Positions 1 through 9,952 are shown, counted from the first letter of the stretch. The stretch is 50,839 nt of DNA from Alphaproteobacteria bacterium (GCA_015231605.1 JADGBG010000009.1:1-50839), one strand, 5' to 3'. The notes: generated by a model not told the origin, from the letters alone. Program-made: numbers and translations.

Positions 1-708
1 CTGCTGGCGTCGGGCCTCTACATGGGCGTCACCAGCTTTTCCGACACCCAGGGCATTCTCAACCGCCCGGGTCTGATTTCCATCGTCGGCACCATGCTGT
101 CCGGAGTCTCGGCCTTTTTGATGTACCGCTATCTGACCTGCGTGGCGGAACGCAACAACAACGCCGTGCTGCGCGCCCTGGCCCACGAAAACCGCATGGA
201 CGTCATTTCCGCCGTGGTGGTGCTGTCGGGCATCGTCATGGCCGATTTCGTGTGGCCCGAAGCCGACCATTTGGCCGCCTTCCTGGTATCCCTGCTGGTG
301 GTGAAGATGGGCGCGGAAGTGGTTTGGGACGCGGTCAAGGGGCTGCTCGACGTGTCCGTGCCCCAGGACGTGCTGGCCGACATTTCGCGCACCGTGCGCC
401 TGACCCCCGGGATCGAGGACGTGCAACTGGTGCGCGGACGCAGCCTTGGCGAATTGTGGGAAATCTATCTCCACGTCACGGTGGATGAAAACAAGACCAT
501 CGGCGAGACCGAAGACGTCGTGGACCTGTTGCGCAAGCGCGTGCACAAGGCGTTCGCCCAGGTTCAGCACGTCTGGGTCGTCACCAACCCCGAACGCAAG
601 GCCGACGACGATGGCGGCGATTACTGGTCGCAACACCTGTTCGCCCTGCCGCGTGACGGAGAAGACGCCGGCGTCGGCGCCGACGACAAGGCCCCCGCGA
701 CCCCATAA
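1..708 (+). CDS. Cation diffusion facilitator (CDF) family metal transporter, C-terminal part
   Basis: The reading frame is open from the first base of the window, so this is the 3' part of a longer gene; the ATG at base 22 is internal or at best an alternative. CDF proteins export Zn2+, Fe2+ or Mn2+ from the cytoplasm in exchange for protons. The visible part holds the last membrane helices, including the HENRMD sequence (bases 184-201). This is the HxxxD half of the transport metal site found in helix 5 of the family; the matching half lies upstream of the window. A cytoplasmic dimerisation domain of about 80 residues follows (PGIEDVQLVRGR, then LWEIYLHVTV), with a charged, disordered tail. 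The metal cannot be told from this part. A zinc-binding CZB gene follows 32 bases downstream on the same strand, which favours zinc as an inference only. Confidence 0.85.
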   Translation: MLASGLYMGVTSFSDTQGILNRPGLISIVGTMLSGVSAFLMYRYLTCVAERNNNAVLRALAHENRMDVISAVVVLSGIVMADFVWPEADHLAAFLVSLLVVKMGAEVVWDAVKGLLDVSVPQDVLADISRTVRLTPGIEDVQLVRGRSLGELWEIYLHVTVDENKTIGETEDVVDLLRKRVHKAFAQVQHVWVVTNPERKADDDGGDYWSQHLFALPRDGEDAGVGADDKAPATP

Positions 709-740
709 ACCCGCCGCGAGACGACGGAAGGACGATCCCC

Positions 741-1100
741 ATGTTCGACATTTCCCGCGCCCGCCTAGTGCACCTGAAATGGCTGATGCAGCTGGAAGAG
801 GCCCTGCGCCACGGCAAAAGCCCGGCGCTCGCGTCGCACACCAGCTGCGAACTGGGGCAGTGGCTCTATGACGAAGGGCTGGCGAAGTACAAGAAGTACC
901 CCGAGATCTCGTTCCTGGAAAAACGTCATCAGCGGTTCCACGAAACCACCGAACTTCTGGTTCGTCTGTTCCAGGACCGCAACTTCGTCGAGGCCGAGGT
1001 CGCGCTGGACGAGCTCAAGCGCGAAAGCCAGGACCTGATCTTCATGCTGACCATGCTGGAATACCGCATCACCGGCGGCCCGGACCGGGTGAAGTCCTGA
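741..1100 (+). CDS. Stand-alone CZB (chemoreceptor zinc-binding) domain protein
   Basis: A 119-residue protein made of a single CZB domain. CZB four-helix bundles bind one zinc through three His and one Cys and are usually fused to chemoreceptors or diguanylate cyclases. The family signature is complete: HLKW (His11), then C-E-L-G-Q-W (Cys36), then HQRFH (His63, His67), with normal spacing. There is no signal peptide or membrane segment, so it should be cytoplasmic. The start is supported by a GGAAGGA ribosome site about ten bases upstream. It follows the CDF exporter on the same strand and probably shares its transcript. With no output domain attached, it may act by binding a partner or as a small zinc or redox sensor; this is inference. 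Confidence 0.85.
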   Translation: MFDISRARLVHLKWLMQLEEALRHGKSPALASHTSCELGQWLYDEGLAKYKKYPEISFLEKRHQRFHETTELLVRLFQDRNFVEAEVALDELKRESQDLIFMLTMLEYRITGGPDRVKS

Positions 1101-1143
1101 CCCGGTTCACTCCACGGACGGCGAAAAGGCGGCTAAAATCGGC

Positions 1144-1983
1144 TCATTGCGGCTTCTCGAAAATAAAGACCTTGATGTCCGCCGGAAACACGCCCTCGCC
1201 TAACGTCAGTACGACGCTGCCGATATAAAGGGCTGCCGTCGAGACGCGGTTGACCGAAACGGAACGAAGCCGTTGCCTCAGCCGGCTCAAGGACGTTGTC
1301 CGCAATCGTCCTGAATGCAGGGTGCGATAACCGATCGTGTTCTTTATCAAAGTCTTTAGTGAGTGTTCCGAAAAGTAATAGACATGAGGGGATGAAAACC
1401 CTTTCTGCCATAGTCGTTCGTAGGGCTTGTTCCAGCCCAACACTTTCATGATCCTTGCGGTGCGATAGAAAATGCCGTCGCTCATGGGCAGGTTGATCAA
1501 GAGTTTTCCGCCGGGCGTCAGCAGTCGGTTGCATTCGTGCAGGGCGTTGCGCGGATCGGGGACATGCTCGAACACGTCGTTGAACGCAACGATGTCAAAG
1601 GACCTGTCGGGAAAGGACGCGGTCACCGCGGGGAACAGCCCCGTCAAGACCTCATGCCCTTTACGTTTTGCCTCGTCTCCATAGGCGTCGGGTTCGATGC
1701 CGACAACGGATAGGCCGCGTTTGCGGGCGCCGTCCAGAAAAAAACCCCTGGCACAACCAATTTCAAGCAACCGCTGTCCGGATAAGTCGCCAGTGCCGTC
1801 CAGCACTTTCCAGATCCGTTCGAAATTGTCACGGCGAAGGTCTTCAAGGCCATCCACGCCGCCCCCCGTGCCCGTGGGCAGGTCGGCAATTTCCAAGCCG
1901 CATGCCGAACACTTTGAAACCCAGTCGCTCACGTGGAATACGGGGCCGCCACAGGCTATGCATGGTTTGGAGAGATTTGACAT
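1144..1983 (-). CDS. SAM-dependent methyltransferase with N-terminal zinc ribbon
   Basis: A 279-residue class I methyltransferase. Residues 8-28 carry two CxxC pairs (C8/C11 and C25/C28), a short zinc ribbon often seen before this domain in polysaccharide-modifying methyltransferases. SAM motif I is LLEIGCARG (72-80), followed by the acidic GIEPD that contacts the ribose, and FNDVFEHVPDP matches the post-motif region of Methyltransf_11/23 enzymes. The substrate is unknown; sugar or lipid-linked glycan methylation fits the glycosyltransferase encoded just upstream on the same strand (stop at 2042, 58 bases away). Base composition is clearly poorer in G+C than the housekeeping genes nearby, suggesting transfer together with the next two genes. 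Confidence 0.8.
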   Translation of the reverse strand: MSNLSKPCIACGGPVFHVSDWVSKCSACGLEIADLPTGTGGGVDGLEDLRRDNFERIWKVLDGTGDLSGQRLLEIGCARGFFLDGARKRGLSVVGIEPDAYGDEAKRKGHEVLTGLFPAVTASFPDRSFDIVAFNDVFEHVPDPRNALHECNRLLTPGGKLLINLPMSDGIFYRTARIMKVLGWNKPYERLWQKGFSSPHVYYFSEHSLKTLIKNTIGYRTLHSGRLRTTSLSRLRQRLRSVSVNRVSTAALYIGSVVLTLGEGVFPADIKVFIFEKPQ

Positions 1984-2041
1984 CCTTGTGTGTGCGCCTG
2001 CATGGTTTGAAGAGTGAAACCAGACCCTGGGTTTCGATGAA

Positions 2042-3394
2042 TCAGCCGGACTTGGGTGAACGATGGAGCCATTTCTGATGGAAGGTTACGGCAATATAGG
2101 CTGCACAGTATGCATACACGATGATCAGGGGGGTGTTGTAACGGACCATGTTTGCACTCGCGAACGCATGGAACCCTACCATGAACACGGACGGGAAAAC
2201 AAACATCAGCAGTTTTGACAAGGACCCGTTTCGCGCCTCCATCAGCGCGACCGGGATGAAACACAGCAACCCGACGACGCTGACGAAGCCGCCGACCCAC
2301 ATGCCGCGGACGGCGATGGGGATGGTCAGCATGAGATGCTTGAACAGATTGTCGAAAATATAGGGGCCTATCCCTCCGGCGTCGTGAATGGCGTCATGCA
2401 CCAGGGCGACGTCATTGAAATAGACGTTCGAACCAATAAAGCCCAGACGGCTGTACAACGCTTCGTCGAAAAGAAGAGAAGCAAGTTTCTCGCCAATGAC
2501 GGGCAGCCAGTAAACGTAACTGACCCAATATTCAGGCCAGGACATGGAATTGTAACTTGCCCGCTTGCCAAAAACGGTTAAGTCGTAATTTTCCGTGATG
2601 GCGAAGGTGTCCAGTTGCACGAGGTTGCGGACCATCCACGGCAAGACGGTCAAGGAAAACGTCAAGGCGCTCATTGCGACGGCATATGCAACGTGCGCAA
2701 GCTCATCCTTTTCGATGGCTTTCCGGTAATAGGCGTAAACCGCATAAAGGGCGATCCCTAGGTAAAGATAGGACGGTCGCGTCAAAGACGCCATGCCGAT
2801 GAATGCCCCCAGCAAAAGGATATTGCGCACGTTTTTCGCATTCGACGAAAAAGCGCGGACCCAGAAGAGCATGGCGGCGGAAAGCAGGAAGAAGGCCAAT
2901 GTTTCCGTCAGCGCCCGATAAAAAAAGACGCCGTAGGCATTGGACGCAACAACCAAAAGCATGGCGATGAATGCCAGGGCTTTGTTATCGGATATGGTTT
3001 TGATGGTGTAAAACGTTAAAATATAGATCCCGCCTCCGAGAACCGCCTGAACGACAAACAGGACCTCCATCGCGTTGAGGGCGCAGTTTCCCGGGTCGCT
3101 GCCGCCCATGCAATCCAGAAGGGCGGCGAAATCTCCGTTAAAAAACGCAATAAGATCCAGTAAACCGATGTAAAGCGGCGCAAGCCACGCACCGGGCGTG
3201 GCCTCCAGTCCCAGGTTCGTGAAAACCCCCGTTTTGAATAACGTGTCCGCTATGCGAAGGTATGTGAAATCGTCTACCAGAGGGATCGCGAGCCCCACGG
3301 AAAACGCCTGTATGAAAGATGAAATCAGTGATACGACGGTTATGCCCAGAAACTGTACTTTCCAGTTGTCCCATAACCCAGCGACATGTCGCAT
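2042..3394 (-). CDS. Multi-spanning GT-C/GT39-like membrane glycosyltransferase
   Basis: A 450-residue integral membrane protein with roughly ten or more hydrophobic segments. Near the N terminus, after the first helix, LVDDFTYLRIADTL has the acidic pair followed by an aromatic residue and amphipathic helix seen in the first extracytoplasmic loop of ArnT/PMT-type enzymes; about 25 residues later comes the A-P-L-Y stretch common in the same fold. Such enzymes move a sugar from a polyprenyl-phosphate donor to an acceptor on the outer face of the inner membrane. Donor and acceptor cannot be read from the sequence. It heads a two-gene minus-strand unit with the methyltransferase and diverges from the radical SAM gene at 3500. 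G+C is low: 28 of 60 bases in 2941-3000. Confidence 0.7.
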   Translation of the reverse strand: MRHVAGLWDNWKVQFLGITVVSLISSFIQAFSVGLAIPLVDDFTYLRIADTLFKTGVFTNLGLEATPGAWLAPLYIGLLDLIAFFNGDFAALLDCMGGSDPGNCALNAMEVLFVVQAVLGGGIYILTFYTIKTISDNKALAFIAMLLVVASNAYGVFFYRALTETLAFFLLSAAMLFWVRAFSSNAKNVRNILLLGAFIGMASLTRPSYLYLGIALYAVYAYYRKAIEKDELAHVAYAVAMSALTFSLTVLPWMVRNLVQLDTFAITENYDLTVFGKRASYNSMSWPEYWVSYVYWLPVIGEKLASLLFDEALYSRLGFIGSNVYFNDVALVHDAIHDAGGIGPYIFDNLFKHLMLTIPIAVRGMWVGGFVSVVGLLCFIPVALMEARNGSLSKLLMFVFPSVFMVGFHAFASANMVRYNTPLIIVYAYCAAYIAVTFHQKWLHRSPKSG

Positions 3395-3499
3395 GAATAA
3401 TGTCCCGGTGTTTAATCATAAGGTCGCTGCTTTTGTAACACGGAACAGTGAAAAGAACTGCATTTTCCATAAAGTGAAAGCCATCGTGAAGGGGCGCCC

Positions 3500-5029
3500 A
3501 TGAACACGGCAGGGACCAAAGTGTGCTTGATTCGTCCGCCGATCCTGTGTCCGAAGAGCCACCCGATCGTGCAGATGACGCCCCCCATCGGGCTGGCCTA
3601 TGTTGCGGCCGCCCTGAAAGCGGAGGGCCTAGACGTCGCCGTGATCGATTCCCTGGCCGAAGCCTTCGATACGCGCCACGCCTGGGGAGAGGATTGTTAT
3701 CTGTATGGGCTCGGCATCGAGGATATTCTCGACCGGATTGACCCGGCAACGCATGTGATCGGCGTGGCGACGGCCTTTACCTTCGAATGGCCGGTTTATC
3801 GAGAGTTGATCCGGCGCATAAGCGCGCGGTTTGCGGACGCTTACCTGATCGGGGGAGGGGAGCATATCACGGCCTTGCCGGAACTGTGTCTCAACGAAAC
3901 GCCACTTGACGCCGCCGTTTTGGGCGAAGGCGAGGCCATCACCGTGCAGGTGGTGGATGCGCTTGTCCATTCCCATCGGAACTTGTCGGATATCCACGGT
4001 GTCGCGTATCGCGATGCCGATGGAAAAATCGTGATCACTCCCCGTCACCAGAGAATTCGCAACCTCGACGACATCCCGCCCCCGGCATGGGACCTGTTGC
4101 CCATTGAGCGCTATTTGGACCGTGGCTACGGGTTCGGTGTGTCGCGTGGCCGCTCCATGCCGGTCATCGCCAGCCGAGGGTGTCCATATCAATGCACGTT
4201 CTGCTCCAACCCCTTGATGTGGACCACGCGCTGGACCGCCCGCCGGGTAGACGATCTGTTGGATGAATTGGAGCACTATCAGAACCGTTACGGTGCGGAA
4301 AACTTCGATCTCTATGACCTGACGGCCATCGTCAAAAAAGACTGGATTGTCGAGTTCTGCGATAAAATCCAAGAACGCGGCCTATCCTTTACATGGCAGT
4401 TGCCGAGCGGAACGCGTTCCGAAGCCATTGATGCGGAAGTCGCCCGATTGCTGTTTCATTCCGGCTGCCGGAATATGTCGTATGCGCCGGAAAGCGGCTC
4501 GGAAACCGTTCTGACGCGCATTAAGAAGAAAATCCGACTAGACGACATCTTGCAATCCGTCGATGGCGCCGTGAGAGCGGGACTGAACATCAAAGTCAAT
4601 TTGATGTTTGGGTTTCCGGGCGAAACTTGGCGCGAAATATCCCAGTCTTTCGGCTTCATCTGCAAGTTGGCCTGGGCCGGAGCCCATGACCTGAGCATCT
4701 GGGCGTTCTCGCCTTATCCGGGGTCCGAGTTGTTTGCCGATTTGCAATCCCGGGGCAAAATCGAAATGACGGAACAATACTATAACGATCTCCGTTCCTA
4801 TTCCGATATTTCCCAAAGCCAGTCATTCAGCGAGCATATTTCCGACGGCATGCTGAGAACGTTGCGGTGGGCGGGTACGGTCCTGTTTTATGTGGTGGCG
4901 TGGCTGCGTCGGCCGTGGCGCCCGTTTGGCATGGTGTTCAACGTTCTGAGAGGCAAGCAGGAAAGCCGATCGGAATTGGCGCTCGCGTCCTTCCTGCGTC
5001 GCATGTCGATGAAAACGAACGGAAAGTGA
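3500..5029 (+). CDS. B12-binding domain radical SAM protein
   Basis: A 509-residue protein with an N-terminal cobalamin-binding Rossmann domain (about 1-150, starting from the typical VCLIRPP strand) and a radical SAM barrel. The 4Fe-4S motif CxxxCxxC is C228-P-Y-Q-C232-T-F-C235, and NLMFGFPGET is a conserved barrel segment. Members of this class perform methylations or rearrangements on unactivated carbons, as in hopanoid and bacteriochlorophyll pathways. The substrate here is not identifiable; with a divergent methyltransferase and glycosyltransferase, envelope lipid or glycan modification is a reasonable inference. The start has GAAGGGG about eight bases upstream. The C-terminal basic, hydrophobic segment (WAGTVLFYVVAWLRRPW) may touch the membrane. 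A bidirectional terminator follows. Confidence 0.85.
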   Translation: MNTAGTKVCLIRPPILCPKSHPIVQMTPPIGLAYVAAALKAEGLDVAVIDSLAEAFDTRHAWGEDCYLYGLGIEDILDRIDPATHVIGVATAFTFEWPVYRELIRRISARFADAYLIGGGEHITALPELCLNETPLDAAVLGEGEAITVQVVDALVHSHRNLSDIHGVAYRDADGKIVITPRHQRIRNLDDIPPPAWDLLPIERYLDRGYGFGVSRGRSMPVIASRGCPYQCTFCSNPLMWTTRWTARRVDDLLDELEHYQNRYGAENFDLYDLTAIVKKDWIVEFCDKIQERGLSFTWQLPSGTRSEAIDAEVARLLFHSGCRNMSYAPESGSETVLTRIKKKIRLDDILQSVDGAVRAGLNIKVNLMFGFPGETWREISQSFGFICKLAWAGAHDLSIWAFSPYPGSELFADLQSRGKIEMTEQYYNDLRSYSDISQSQSFSEHISDGMLRTLRWAGTVLFYVVAWLRRPWRPFGMVFNVLRGKQESRSELALASFLRRMSMKTNGK

Positions 5030-5073
5030 CGTCCCACCGTGGCCGGGCAAAGCCCGACCCGGTTCGGTTTGGG

Positions 5074-5114
5074 CAAAAAAAGGGAGCCAACGCCCAGGGC
5101 GATGGCTCCCTTTT
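5074..5114. terminator. Bidirectional intrinsic terminator
   Basis: A perfect nine-base stem, AGGGAGCCA (5081-5089) with TGGCTCCCT (5103-5111), is flanked by an A run on the left and a T run on the right. It can therefore stop transcription from the radical SAM gene on the plus strand and from the cyclophilin gene on the minus strand, both of which end next to it. Confidence 0.85.
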
Positions 5115-5138
5115 CACGGTTATCGTGGGCCGGAACGC

Positions 5139-5705
5139 TTACTTGGCGTCGGCGGCCACCTGCATCTTGACGATGGTGTCGGGGTCCGGGTCGATGTTGC
5201 CGCGCCGGTCCTTGCCATGGTTGATCTTGTCGACCACGTCCATGCCCTCGGTCACGTAGCCCCATACGGTGTACTGGCCATTGAGGTGGGGGGCCGGGGC
5301 GAACATGATGAAGAATTGCGACGACGCGCTGTTGATGTCCTGGGCGCGGGCCATGCCGACCGCGCCGCGCTTGAACGGCTCCATCGAGAATTCCGCCGGC
5401 AGGTACTGTTCCATGCCCGACGCGTCGGTGTAGCCGCCGGTGCCGTTGCCCTTGGGATCGCCCGTCTGGGCCATGAAGCCGTCGATCACCCGGTGAAAGG
5501 TGAGACCGTCGTAAAACCCCGCGCGGGTGAGCGCCTTGATGCGCGCCACGTGCTTGGGCGCGACGTCCGGACGCATTTCAATGATGACGCGGCCGTTCTT
5601 GGTGTCCAGGTACAGCGTGTTTTCGGGGTCCAGGGCCTGGGCCTGATCGGTCATGAACAAAACTCCCATAACGAGTGCGACAAAGGCGCTGACGATGCGT
5701 GCCAT
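5139..5705 (-). CDS. Periplasmic cyclophilin-type peptidyl-prolyl isomerase
   Basis: A 188-residue cyclophilin. The first 24 residues form a signal peptide ending near AQA-LD, so the enzyme should fold proteins in the periplasm. Cyclophilin motifs are present: FHRVIDGFMAQTGDP with the catalytic Arg, then FKRGAVGMARA, then SSQFFIMFAPAPHLNGQYTV, with VWGYVTEGMDVVDKI near the end. The length fits the short bacterial PpiA/PpiB group. The start has AAGGAAG at good distance. It is probably transcribed alone: its own terminator lies downstream, and the cheZ gene upstream is on the same strand 40 bases away, so limited read-through from cheZ is possible. Confidence 0.93.
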   Translation of the reverse strand: MARIVSAFVALVMGVLFMTDQAQALDPENTLYLDTKNGRVIIEMRPDVAPKHVARIKALTRAGFYDGLTFHRVIDGFMAQTGDPKGNGTGGYTDASGMEQYLPAEFSMEPFKRGAVGMARAQDINSASSQFFIMFAPAPHLNGQYTVWGYVTEGMDVVDKINHGKDRRGNIDPDPDTIVKMQVAADAK

Positions 5706-5745
5706 ATTGTCTTCCTTTTCGAATGAAGCGTGAAATGGGCCGGAA

Positions 5746-6288
5746 TCAATCGAACAGGGCGTCGATTTCGGCCTGGCTGATGGATCGGGTCGGGTCGAGC
5801 GCCGGACCGTTGAGAAGCTTTTCGTCCGCGGTCTTTTCCGCGCCCTTGACTTCCACCTTGGCGATTTCCTCCTCGCCCCACAGTTGGGTCAAGGCGCTGA
5901 CGCGGGCTTCGACATAGGTCAGCGAACGCGCCACCTTGGTCACGCGCTGGCCGGTGATGTCCTGGAAGCTGCAGGACTGGATGATGTCCATGTCGTTGGC
6001 GGAAATCTTGTCCAGGAGAGCGGCGTGTTCCGGGGCGGTGGCGATGGCGCGCAGTTGCTGGACGGCCTCCTCGTTGCGCTCCGCCGCTTCCATGATGGAA
6101 TTGGAGGCGTCGTCGGTCGCCTTGATCACGGCGTCAAGCTGGTCGGCCATGGTGTCGAAGTGGTGGTCGTCGTCGGCGGGCCGGGAAATGCTGGCGATTT
6201 CTTGGCGCACACGGTTGATGTATTGAAGCAGACCTTGAAGTTCCGACTTCAACGCACCGGAGTCGAGATGATCGATTGGCGCCGTCAT
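5746..6288 (-). CDS. cheZ: CheZ-type CheY-P phosphatase (alphaproteobacterial form)
   Basis: A 180-residue, almost entirely helical cytoplasmic protein. The CheZ core motif SFQDITGQRV is present, giving the phosphatase pair D110 and Q114 that attack phospho-CheY in the known enzyme. After a variable linker (about 140-168) the last ten residues are SQAEIDALFD, which looks like the N-terminal CheY-binding peptide of the flagellar switch protein FliM and serves here as the CheY tether. The frame stays open upstream to a TTG at 6348, but the ATG at 6288 has a GAGGGGG site in front and is preferred. No other chemotaxis gene lies in the window. The phosphatase sets the lifetime of the motor-switch signal. 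Confidence 0.87.
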   Translation of the reverse strand: MTAPIDHLDSGALKSELQGLLQYINRVRQEIASISRPADDDHHFDTMADQLDAVIKATDDASNSIMEAAERNEEAVQQLRAIATAPEHAALLDKISANDMDIIQSCSFQDITGQRVTKVARSLTYVEARVSALTQLWGEEEIAKVEVKGAEKTADEKLLNGPALDPTRSISQAEIDALFD

Positions 6289-6430
6289 GGTGGTCGCTAC
6301 CCCCTCTTCAAATCCGCGAAAAACCCTACGTGACGGCGGTGGGCCCAACCGTCCTTTTCATAACCTTACTGTATTGCGCGTGGCGAATAAAGAATATTGG
6401 CCGTTCCGCGGGCGGTTTTCGCCCCGTGGT

Positions 6431-6787
6431 TCAGCCGCCCGGTTTGGAGGGCAGCATGGCCTTCATCGCCAGGACCTGGAGCTTGAGACGCTGTTCCGGC
6501 GAGAGGTCCTTCAGTACGTCCTGTTTGGCCGAATGGACGCGCCGGGCTTCCTGGATCAACTGGCGCCGGTCCTTCGGGATGCCGCCCGGCCCCTTTTCCT
6601 TGACCGCGTCGATCTTGGCGTCCAGCTGACGCTTGATGTCTTCCTGGGTTTCTTCCGGCGGCGGCGGCGGGGCCAAGGGAGCGTGATGGGGGGCATGAGG
6701 ATGCGCCCGTTCCTTGGTGTGCTCCAACGCCTGGCGGGCCTTTTTGTCCAGGAACAGCGACAGCAGGGCGTTGGAGATTTTGGACAT
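6431..6787 (-). CDS. Small His/Pro-rich helical protein of unknown function
   Basis: Not recognised as a named family. The predicted product has 118 residues: a short amphipathic N-terminal helix, a His- and Pro-rich hinge (about residues 28-45, with repeated HP and AP and a run of five Pro), then charged helices ending in LKLQVLAMKAMLP. There is no signal peptide or membrane span. The frame is open upstream to 6988, but the extension has no family-like character and the ATG at 6787 opens a more natural N terminus (MSKISNALLSLF). The ribosome site is weak. It lies upstream of cheZ on the same strand, 142 bases away, so co-transcription is possible but unproven. Confidence 0.55.
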   Translation of the reverse strand: MSKISNALLSLFLDKKARQALEHTKERAHPHAPHHAPLAPPPPPEETQEDIKRQLDAKIDAVKEKGPGGIPKDRRQLIQEARRVHSAKQDVLKDLSPEQRLKLQVLAMKAMLPSKPGG

Positions 6788-7033
6788 GCGGATGTCTTTC
6801 GTGGCCGATTCGCCCTTCAAAATACCGCAAATCGCCGCCGCTCTGCAAATTCCCGGCGAGGCCCGCTTTTGCCGATTGCATTCGCCAACGGCTGGGATAG
6901 GATGTGCGGGCCGGAAACGGCGCTCCAGGAGACCTCCCCATCTCTGGAATAGCGGCGCGTCCCGAGGGGGATGACGCACGAAATTCACGCGGAATTAACA
7001 GAAAAAAGATAGCGCTTTTTATATCGGCGCAGT

Positions 7034-8464
7034 ATGTTGCGGGCCATCATGAAAAGGACAAGAAACGCAAAGATCATCGCCACGCTCGGGCCTGGCCGTT
7101 CATCCGAAACCGATATCGCGGAATTGGTGGAAGCCGGTGCGGACGTGTTTCGTCTCAACTTCTCCCACGGCGCGCACGAAGAGCACAAAAAGCGTTACGA
7201 CGCGATCCGCCGTCTGGAAGAAAAGTACAAGCGCCCCATCGGCATCCTGATGGACCTGCAAGGTCCCAAGCTGCGCGTCGGCCGGTTCGAAAACGGCCGC
7301 ATTCGGCTGGTCAAGGGGCAGCCGTTCCGTCTCGAACTGACGGAAGAAAAGGGCAACGACACGGTCGCGCCCCTGCCGCATCCGGAAATCTTCGCCGCGT
7401 TGCGTCCCGGCATGGATCTGCTGCTGGACGACGGCAAGGTGCGCCTGCGCGTCGACAAGGCCGGCAAGGATTTCGCCGAGACCGAGGTGGTCGTCGGCGG
7501 CGATCTGTCGGACCACAAGGGCGTCAACGTGCCGAGCGCCATTCTCGAACTCTCCGCGCTGACCGAAAAGGATCTTGTGGATCTCAAGTACGGCCTGGAA
7601 CTGGGGGTCGACTGGATTGCGCTGTCATTCGTGCAGCGCCCCAGCGACCTTGAGGAAATCAAGGCCATCGTCCAGGGCCGCGCCGGGGTGATGGCGAAGC
7701 TGGAAAAGCCGTCCGCCATCGAACACCTGCACGGCATCGTCGAACTGGCCGACGCCGTCATGGTGGCGCGCGGCGATTTGGGCGTGGAACTGCCGCCCGA
7801 AGACGTTCCGGTGCAGCAAAAGCGCATCATCAACGCGTGCCGCATCGCCGGCAAGCCGGTGGTGGTCGCGACCCAGATGCTGGACAGCATGGTGCATGCG
7901 CCGACCCCGACCCGGGCCGAGGCCTCCGACGTCGCCACCGCCATCTACGACGGCGCCGACGCGGTGATGCTGTCGGCGGAAACGGCGGTGGGCGACTTCC
8001 CGGTGGAATCGGTGTCCATCATGGACCGCATCATCAACCGGGTGGAACGCGACCGTCTGTATCGCAAGATGACCGACGCCGCGCGCTCGCACCCCGAAGC
8101 CACGGCCGCCGACGCCATCAGCGCCGCCGCGCGCCAGGCGGCGGACACCATCTCGGCCCAGGTGATCGTGTCGTTCTCGTCCACCGGTTCGACCACGTTG
8201 CGCATCGCGCGCGAACGTCCGGCGGTGCCGATCCTGGGCCTGACCCCGAACCTGTCCACCGCGCGGCGTCTGGCGCTGGCGTGGGGCGTGCACTCGGCGC
8301 GCACCAAGGACGTGGAGAACTTCGACGAAATGATGGGCAAGTCCGTGCGCATGTCCAAGCGGCGCGAATTCGCCACCGAGGGCGACAGCATCGTGGTCGT
8401 CGCGGGCATCCCGTTCGGCATCGCCGGCGGCACCAACATCCTGCACATCGCCAAGGTCGACTGA
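7034..8464 (+). CDS. pyk: Pyruvate kinase
   Basis: A 476-residue pyruvate kinase, which makes ATP and pyruvate from phosphoenolpyruvate in the last step of glycolysis. The order of motifs is normal: KIIATLGP at the N terminus, FRLNFSHG with the substrate-binding Arg and the K+-site Asn and Ser, MDLQGPKLRVG, the B domain (about 75-170), KLEKPSAIEHL, and the signature VMVARGDLGVELP, then a complete regulatory C domain. The second ATG at 7049 (MKRTRNAK) is at least as likely a start by comparison with the family, since neither has a good ribosome site. The gene stands alone and ends at a strong terminator. Confidence 0.96.
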   Translation: MLRAIMKRTRNAKIIATLGPGRSSETDIAELVEAGADVFRLNFSHGAHEEHKKRYDAIRRLEEKYKRPIGILMDLQGPKLRVGRFENGRIRLVKGQPFRLELTEEKGNDTVAPLPHPEIFAALRPGMDLLLDDGKVRLRVDKAGKDFAETEVVVGGDLSDHKGVNVPSAILELSALTEKDLVDLKYGLELGVDWIALSFVQRPSDLEEIKAIVQGRAGVMAKLEKPSAIEHLHGIVELADAVMVARGDLGVELPPEDVPVQQKRIINACRIAGKPVVVATQMLDSMVHAPTPTRAEASDVATAIYDGADAVMLSAETAVGDFPVESVSIMDRIINRVERDRLYRKMTDAARSHPEATAADAISAAARQAADTISAQVIVSFSSTGSTTLRIARERPAVPILGLTPNLSTARRLALAWGVHSARTKDVENFDEMMGKSVRMSKRREFATEGDSIVVVAGIPFGIAGGTNILHIAKVD

Positions 8465-8486
8465 TCCCGGCCTTGTCCCGAAAATC

Positions 8487-8525
8487 GAAAACGGCGTCCG
8501 CTTGCGCGGGCGCCGTTTTCTTTTC
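8487..8525 (+). terminator. Intrinsic terminator of pyk
   Basis: GAAAACGGCG (8487-8496) pairs perfectly with CGCCGTTTTC (8511-8520), followed by TTTT. It stands 22 bases after the pyk stop codon. The A-rich left arm could also stop the opposing histidine kinase transcript. Confidence 0.85.
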
Positions 8526-8551
8526 GGCTGAATGAGGAACGAGGGGAGAGT

Positions 8552-9865
<1,314 letters not shown>

Positions 9866-9938
9866 CTGGTGTCTCCTTTTCGGGTTTTGTTTGTCCTTAG
9901 CAAACCGCGTGCCAGGGACAAAAGCCGCAAACAGAGGC

Positions 9939-9952
9939 GTTTTTGCAAAAAC
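9939..9952. promoter_or_regulatory. Perfect 14-base palindrome between divergent genes
   Basis: GTTTTTGCAAAAAC reads the same on both strands. It lies in the 220-base gap between the histidine kinase start (9865) and the AEC transporter start (10086), where an operator for either gene could sit. A second short inverted repeat (GTGCC / GGCAC) lies near 9983-10001. No regulator is known to match, so this is only a candidate. Confidence 0.3.

Noticed and set aside
1-708. Assignment of the CDF protein to the magnetosome proteins MamB or MamM
   Set aside because: The family resemblance is general; the N-terminal half is missing and no other magnetosome gene is in the window.
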